Positions 29,490 to 31,448 of a DNA stretch of 31,448 bases are shown piece after piece. Position 1 is the first letter of the stretch. Each line of letters begins with the position of its first letter. This stretch comes from a virus: IMG/VR virus record IMGVR_UViG_3300046369_000041, positions 1 through 31,448 of that record; one strand, given 5' to 3'. The position numbers and the translations under genes are program-made. The notes under the pieces were generated by a model. The model was not told where the DNA came from, made no database searches, and was given only the letters and a program-made list of their open reading frames with translations.

Positions 29490-30017
29490 TTGAAAAAAAA
29501 AGTAAACATTGCATCTGTAAAAGAAAATCCTAAAATTAATTATGTAGAGGATAATTTAGAAAATAGATTTTACTATTCTTTAAAAAAACTTATAAGTATT
29601 TTACTTGTAAAAGAAAATCCGGACAATCCAAGATTCATAAAAGATTCTAAATTTAAAAAATTAGTCAAGTCAATTAAGGCGTTTCCTGAGATGTTAGAGA
29701 AAAGGCCAATAGTAGTTGATGAGAATATGGTTGTTCTTGGCGGAAATATGCGTTTAAAGGCTTGTAAGTCTGCCGGGTTGTTTGAGGTTTGGATTGATAT
29801 TGCACAAGGTTGGACAGAAGAACAGAAGCAAGAGTTTATTGTTAAAGATAATGTAGGCTTTGGAGAGTGGGATTGGGATATACTAGCCAATGAATGGGAT
29901 GTTCAAAAATTAGTTGAATGGGGAGTTGATCTACCAGTTTATGATGTTCCTATTGATGATGACCAAGAAGATAAAGACGGCACAGATAAAGACGTTTGCG
30001 AATTGTGCGGTAAATAA
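29490..30017 (+). CDS. ParB N-terminal-domain-like protein
   Basis: This 175-residue protein carries a ParB/Srx-like N-terminal domain: VKENPDNPRFIKDSKFKKLV, then KRPIVVDENMVVLGGNMRLK with the GGNMR box, then FIVKDNVGFGEWDWDILANE. This form is common just upstream of terminase genes in Bacteroidetes phages, where its role is unsettled; DNA-binding or CTP-dependent clamp activity is conceivable. The start is TTG at 29490, since the first in-frame ATG lies beyond the conserved region. The chain ends DVCELCGK, a lone CxxC suggesting half of a zinc knuckle. Confidence 0.8.
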   Translation: MKKKVNIASVKENPKINYVEDNLENRFYYSLKKLISILLVKENPDNPRFIKDSKFKKLVKSIKAFPEMLEKRPIVVDENMVVLGGNMRLKACKSAGLFEVWIDIAQGWTEEQKQEFIVKDNVGFGEWDWDILANEWDVQKLVEWGVDLPVYDVPIDDDQEDKDGTDKDVCELCGK

Positions 30018-30029
30018 ATTTGCACAATT
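30001..30029 (+). repeat. Inverted repeat at the end of the ParB-like gene
   Basis: AATTGTGC (30001-30008) and GCACAATT (30022-30029) are perfect 8-base complements around 13 bases, spanning the stop codon of the ParB-like gene. An A-run rather than a T-run follows. Role could be operator, mRNA 3'-end protection, or terminator on the other strand. Confidence 0.5.
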
Positions 30030-30053
30030 AAAAGAAAAATTATAATTTAGCAG

Positions 30054-30086
30054 AGGATTTAAACTGCCAAGTAAAAAATCCTTTTT
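30054..30086 (+). terminator. Terminator-like hairpin between early genes and terS
   Basis: AGGATTT (30054-30060) pairs perfectly with AAATCCT (30076-30082) across a 15-base loop, followed by TTTTC. A TAATTTAG box (30043-30050) precedes it, so a very short transcript could start and stop here. Confidence 0.5.
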
Positions 30087-30104
30087 CATAAAATTTAAGT
30101 TTGT

Positions 30105-30130
30105 ACCTCTCAGAAATGGGAGGTTTTTTT
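30105..30130 (+). terminator. Terminator upstream of terS
   Basis: ACCTCTC (30105-30111) pairs with GGGAGGT (30118-30124), one G-U, around AGAAAT, followed by seven T. It closes the early transcription unit. Confidence 0.8.
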
Positions 30131-30147
30131 ATGTATTTATATTTTTT

Positions 30148-30155
30148 TAACTTTG
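30148..30155 (+). promoter_or_regulatory. Promoter -7 box directly before terS
   Basis: TAACTTTG is an exact TAnnTTTG element preceded by ATATTTTTT and followed by CG. Only four bases separate it from ATG 30160, so the transcript would be nearly leaderless. Confidence 0.6.
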
Positions 30156-30159
30156 CGAT

Positions 30160-30534
30160 ATGGCAACAAAAACCGACATATTAAAAAGGAATCTTTTAGA
30201 AGCGCTAGAAAAATCGCTCGGAGTAGTTACAACGGCTTGTAAAATAGTTGATTGTAATAGAAGTACATTCTACAAGTATTACAATAATGACCAAGACTTT
30301 AAAGCGTCTGTTGATGAACTTCAAAACCTAACTTTAGACTTTGCTGAATCACAACTACACCAACAAATAAAAGACGGAAACACAACTGCAACAATATTCT
30401 ATTTAAAGACCAAAGGCAAAAAGCGTGGTTATGTAGAACGTAAAGAGGTAGAGATGACCGCAGAGGTTAGTACGAGCAAATTATCAAACGAAGCAAGAAA
30501 AAAGATTGACGACATTTTAAATGAAGAATATTAA
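30160..30534 (+). CDS. terS: Small terminase subunit
   Basis: This is predicted to recognise phage DNA and load the large terminase. The 124-residue protein has an N-terminal helix-turn-helix (ALEKSLGVVTTACKIVDCNR, STFYKYYNNDQDFKASVDEL), a helical oligomerisation region (TLDFAESQLHQQIKDGNTTA, IFYLKTKGKKRGYVERKEVE) and a charged tail, as expected for a small phage TerS. It overlaps terL by 14 bases. Confidence 0.88.
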   Translation: MATKTDILKRNLLEALEKSLGVVTTACKIVDCNRSTFYKYYNNDQDFKASVDELQNLTLDFAESQLHQQIKDGNTTATIFYLKTKGKKRGYVERKEVEMTAEVSTSKLSNEARKKIDDILNEEY

Positions 30535-31448
30535 CGAAATAATAAAGCAAAAATGTGAGGATTCGCTTTTGTTTTTTACTCGTTATATTTTCAAAGAAAA
30601 CACCGGAAATAAATTCGAGGCCGCAGAGTTTCATAGAACATTAGCCAACACATTACACAAAGTACATAACGGCGAAATTAAGCGCCTTATAATTAATATA
30701 CCTCCACGATACGGAAAAACTGAAATAGCCGTTAAAATGTTTATCGCCTGGACACTTGCTAAAAATCCTATGGCAAAGTTTATTCATTTATCTTATTCTG
30801 ATTCGTTGGCGCTAGATAATAGTTCAATGACAAAAGAATATATTAATTCAGACGCCTACCAAAGCATTTGGAATCTACAACTTAAAAAGGATTCACAATC
30901 ACAAAAGAAATGGTACACAACGCAAGGCGGTGGAGTTTATGCAACATCTTCAGGGGGTGCAATTACCGGGTTTGGTGCCGGTACCGGTGGAGCAATTATA
31001 ATTGATGATCCTTTAAAACCTGATGACGCATTATCAGATGTTAGGCGGTCGTTTATAAACAATCGATACAATACAACTATTCGTTCAAGGGTTAATGACA
31101 GAGATGTTCCTATTATCGTAATTATGCAGAGGCTACACGAGGAAGATTTGAGCGGTTATTTATTAGACGGCGGAAGTGGAGAGAAATGGCATCACTTAAA
31201 GTTAGCAGCATTGGATGACGATAACAATGCGTTATGGCCCGAGAAACATTCATTTGAAGAACTTGAAGCAATACGTCAAGCGGATAGATACACTTTTAGT
31301 GGTCAGTATTTACAAATCCCTTCGCCTCCAGAGGGTGGAGAGTGGAGAAAAGATTGGTTTAATATTATACACAGAGCCGAGTTACCGAGCGATATATCTT
31401 TTGAAATGTATATCGATGGCGCTTATACCAAAGACACGAGAAACGATC
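30521..31448 (+). CDS. terL: Large terminase subunit, N-terminal part (ATPase domain)
   Basis: This is the ATPase half of the DNA-packaging motor; it runs off the window and continues at 3-656. Residues 1-309 are visible here. Walker A is PPRYGKTE at 61-68, Walker B with catalytic acids is AIIIDDP at 158-164, and the coupling motif region is IVIMQRLHEEDLSG near 199-212. SSGGAITGFGAGTGG at 143-157 precedes Walker B, as in many phage terminases. ATG 30521 lies inside terS (14-base overlap). The combined protein of 452 residues is normal length. Confidence 0.94.
   Translation, partial: MKNINEIIKQKCEDSLLFFTRYIFKENTGNKFEAAEFHRTLANTLHKVHNGEIKRLIINIPPRYGKTEIAVKMFIAWTLAKNPMAKFIHLSYSDSLALDNSSMTKEYINSDAYQSIWNLQLKKDSQSQKKWYTTQGGGVYATSSGGAITGFGAGTGGAIIIDDPLKPDDALSDVRRSFINNRYNTTIRSRVNDRDVPIIVIMQRLHEEDLSGYLLDGGSGEKWHHLKLAALDDDNNALWPEKHSFEELEAIRQADRYTFSGQYLQIPSPPEGGEWRKDWFNIIHRAELPSDISFEMYIDGAYTKDTRND
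31224..31448. repeat. Right copy of the 225-bp terminal overlap
   Basis: This matches positions 1-225 with seven mismatches, all in its first 98 bases; the final 127 bases are identical. See the left copy. The unit length of the circle is therefore 31,223 bp. Confidence 0.93.

Overview
The window is essentially one complete, circularly assembled genome of a small siphovirus. The unit genome is about 31,223 bp: the first 225 bases reappear as the last 225 (7 mismatches), so the ends fall inside the same large-terminase gene. Every gene I can support is on the + strand. The DNA is AT-rich. Starts lack Shine-Dalgarno sequences and sit behind A-rich tracts, and many genes are preceded by TAnnTTTG-like boxes. 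Together these point to a phage of Bacteroidetes, most likely Flavobacteriia. I see no integrase and no CI-type repressor, so nothing indicates integration; the only regulator candidates are small helix-turn-helix proteins.

Layout. 30.16-31.4 kb joined to 0-0.66 kb: terS and terL. 0.7-5.2 kb: portal (with an extra C-terminal domain), MuF-like head protein, S78 prohead protease and HK97-type major capsid protein. 5.2-7.4 kb: an accessory island with a tiny membrane peptide, DUF3310 protein, zinc-ribbon peptide, an RNA ligase in a cassette-like structure bounded by inverted repeats and attC-like hairpins, a small orphan ORF, and an HTH plus PD-(D/E)XK pair. 7.5-9.5 kb: head-tail connector, head closure, tail completion and tail terminator. 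9.5-15.7 kb: a virion protein, T7-lysozyme-like amidase, holin-like protein, three tandem paralogous lectin-like adhesins, and a second membrane/coiled-coil pair resembling holin and spanin. 15.8-21.7 kb: major tail protein, tail chaperones G and GT made through a lambda-type -1 slippery heptamer, tape measure and a large distal tail protein. 21.8-30 kb: early/replication genes, namely small HTH protein, Rad52/Sak-like annealing protein, SSB-like protein, RecE-like exonuclease, DnaA-domain-IV-like protein, VRR-NUC nuclease, lambda-O-like initiator carrying iterons, second nuclease, adenine methyltransferase, primase-helicase and ParB-like protein.

How it works together. The initiator gene contains three iterons followed by an almost pure A/T stretch, a lambda-like origin inside the initiator. 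The Sak-like annealase, RecE-like exonuclease and SSB-like protein form a recombination module, and the primase-helicase carries an SSB-like C-terminal tip. Promoter-like boxes fall into a poly-T type before the early and accessory genes and a TATnTTTAC type before the late genes. Rho-independent-type terminators separate the modules.

The most noteworthy parts are the RNA-ligase cassette with its attC-like folds, the iterons whose DNA sequence is kept across different reading frames, the frameshifted tail chaperone, and the terminal overlap that exposes a co-occurring phage variant.
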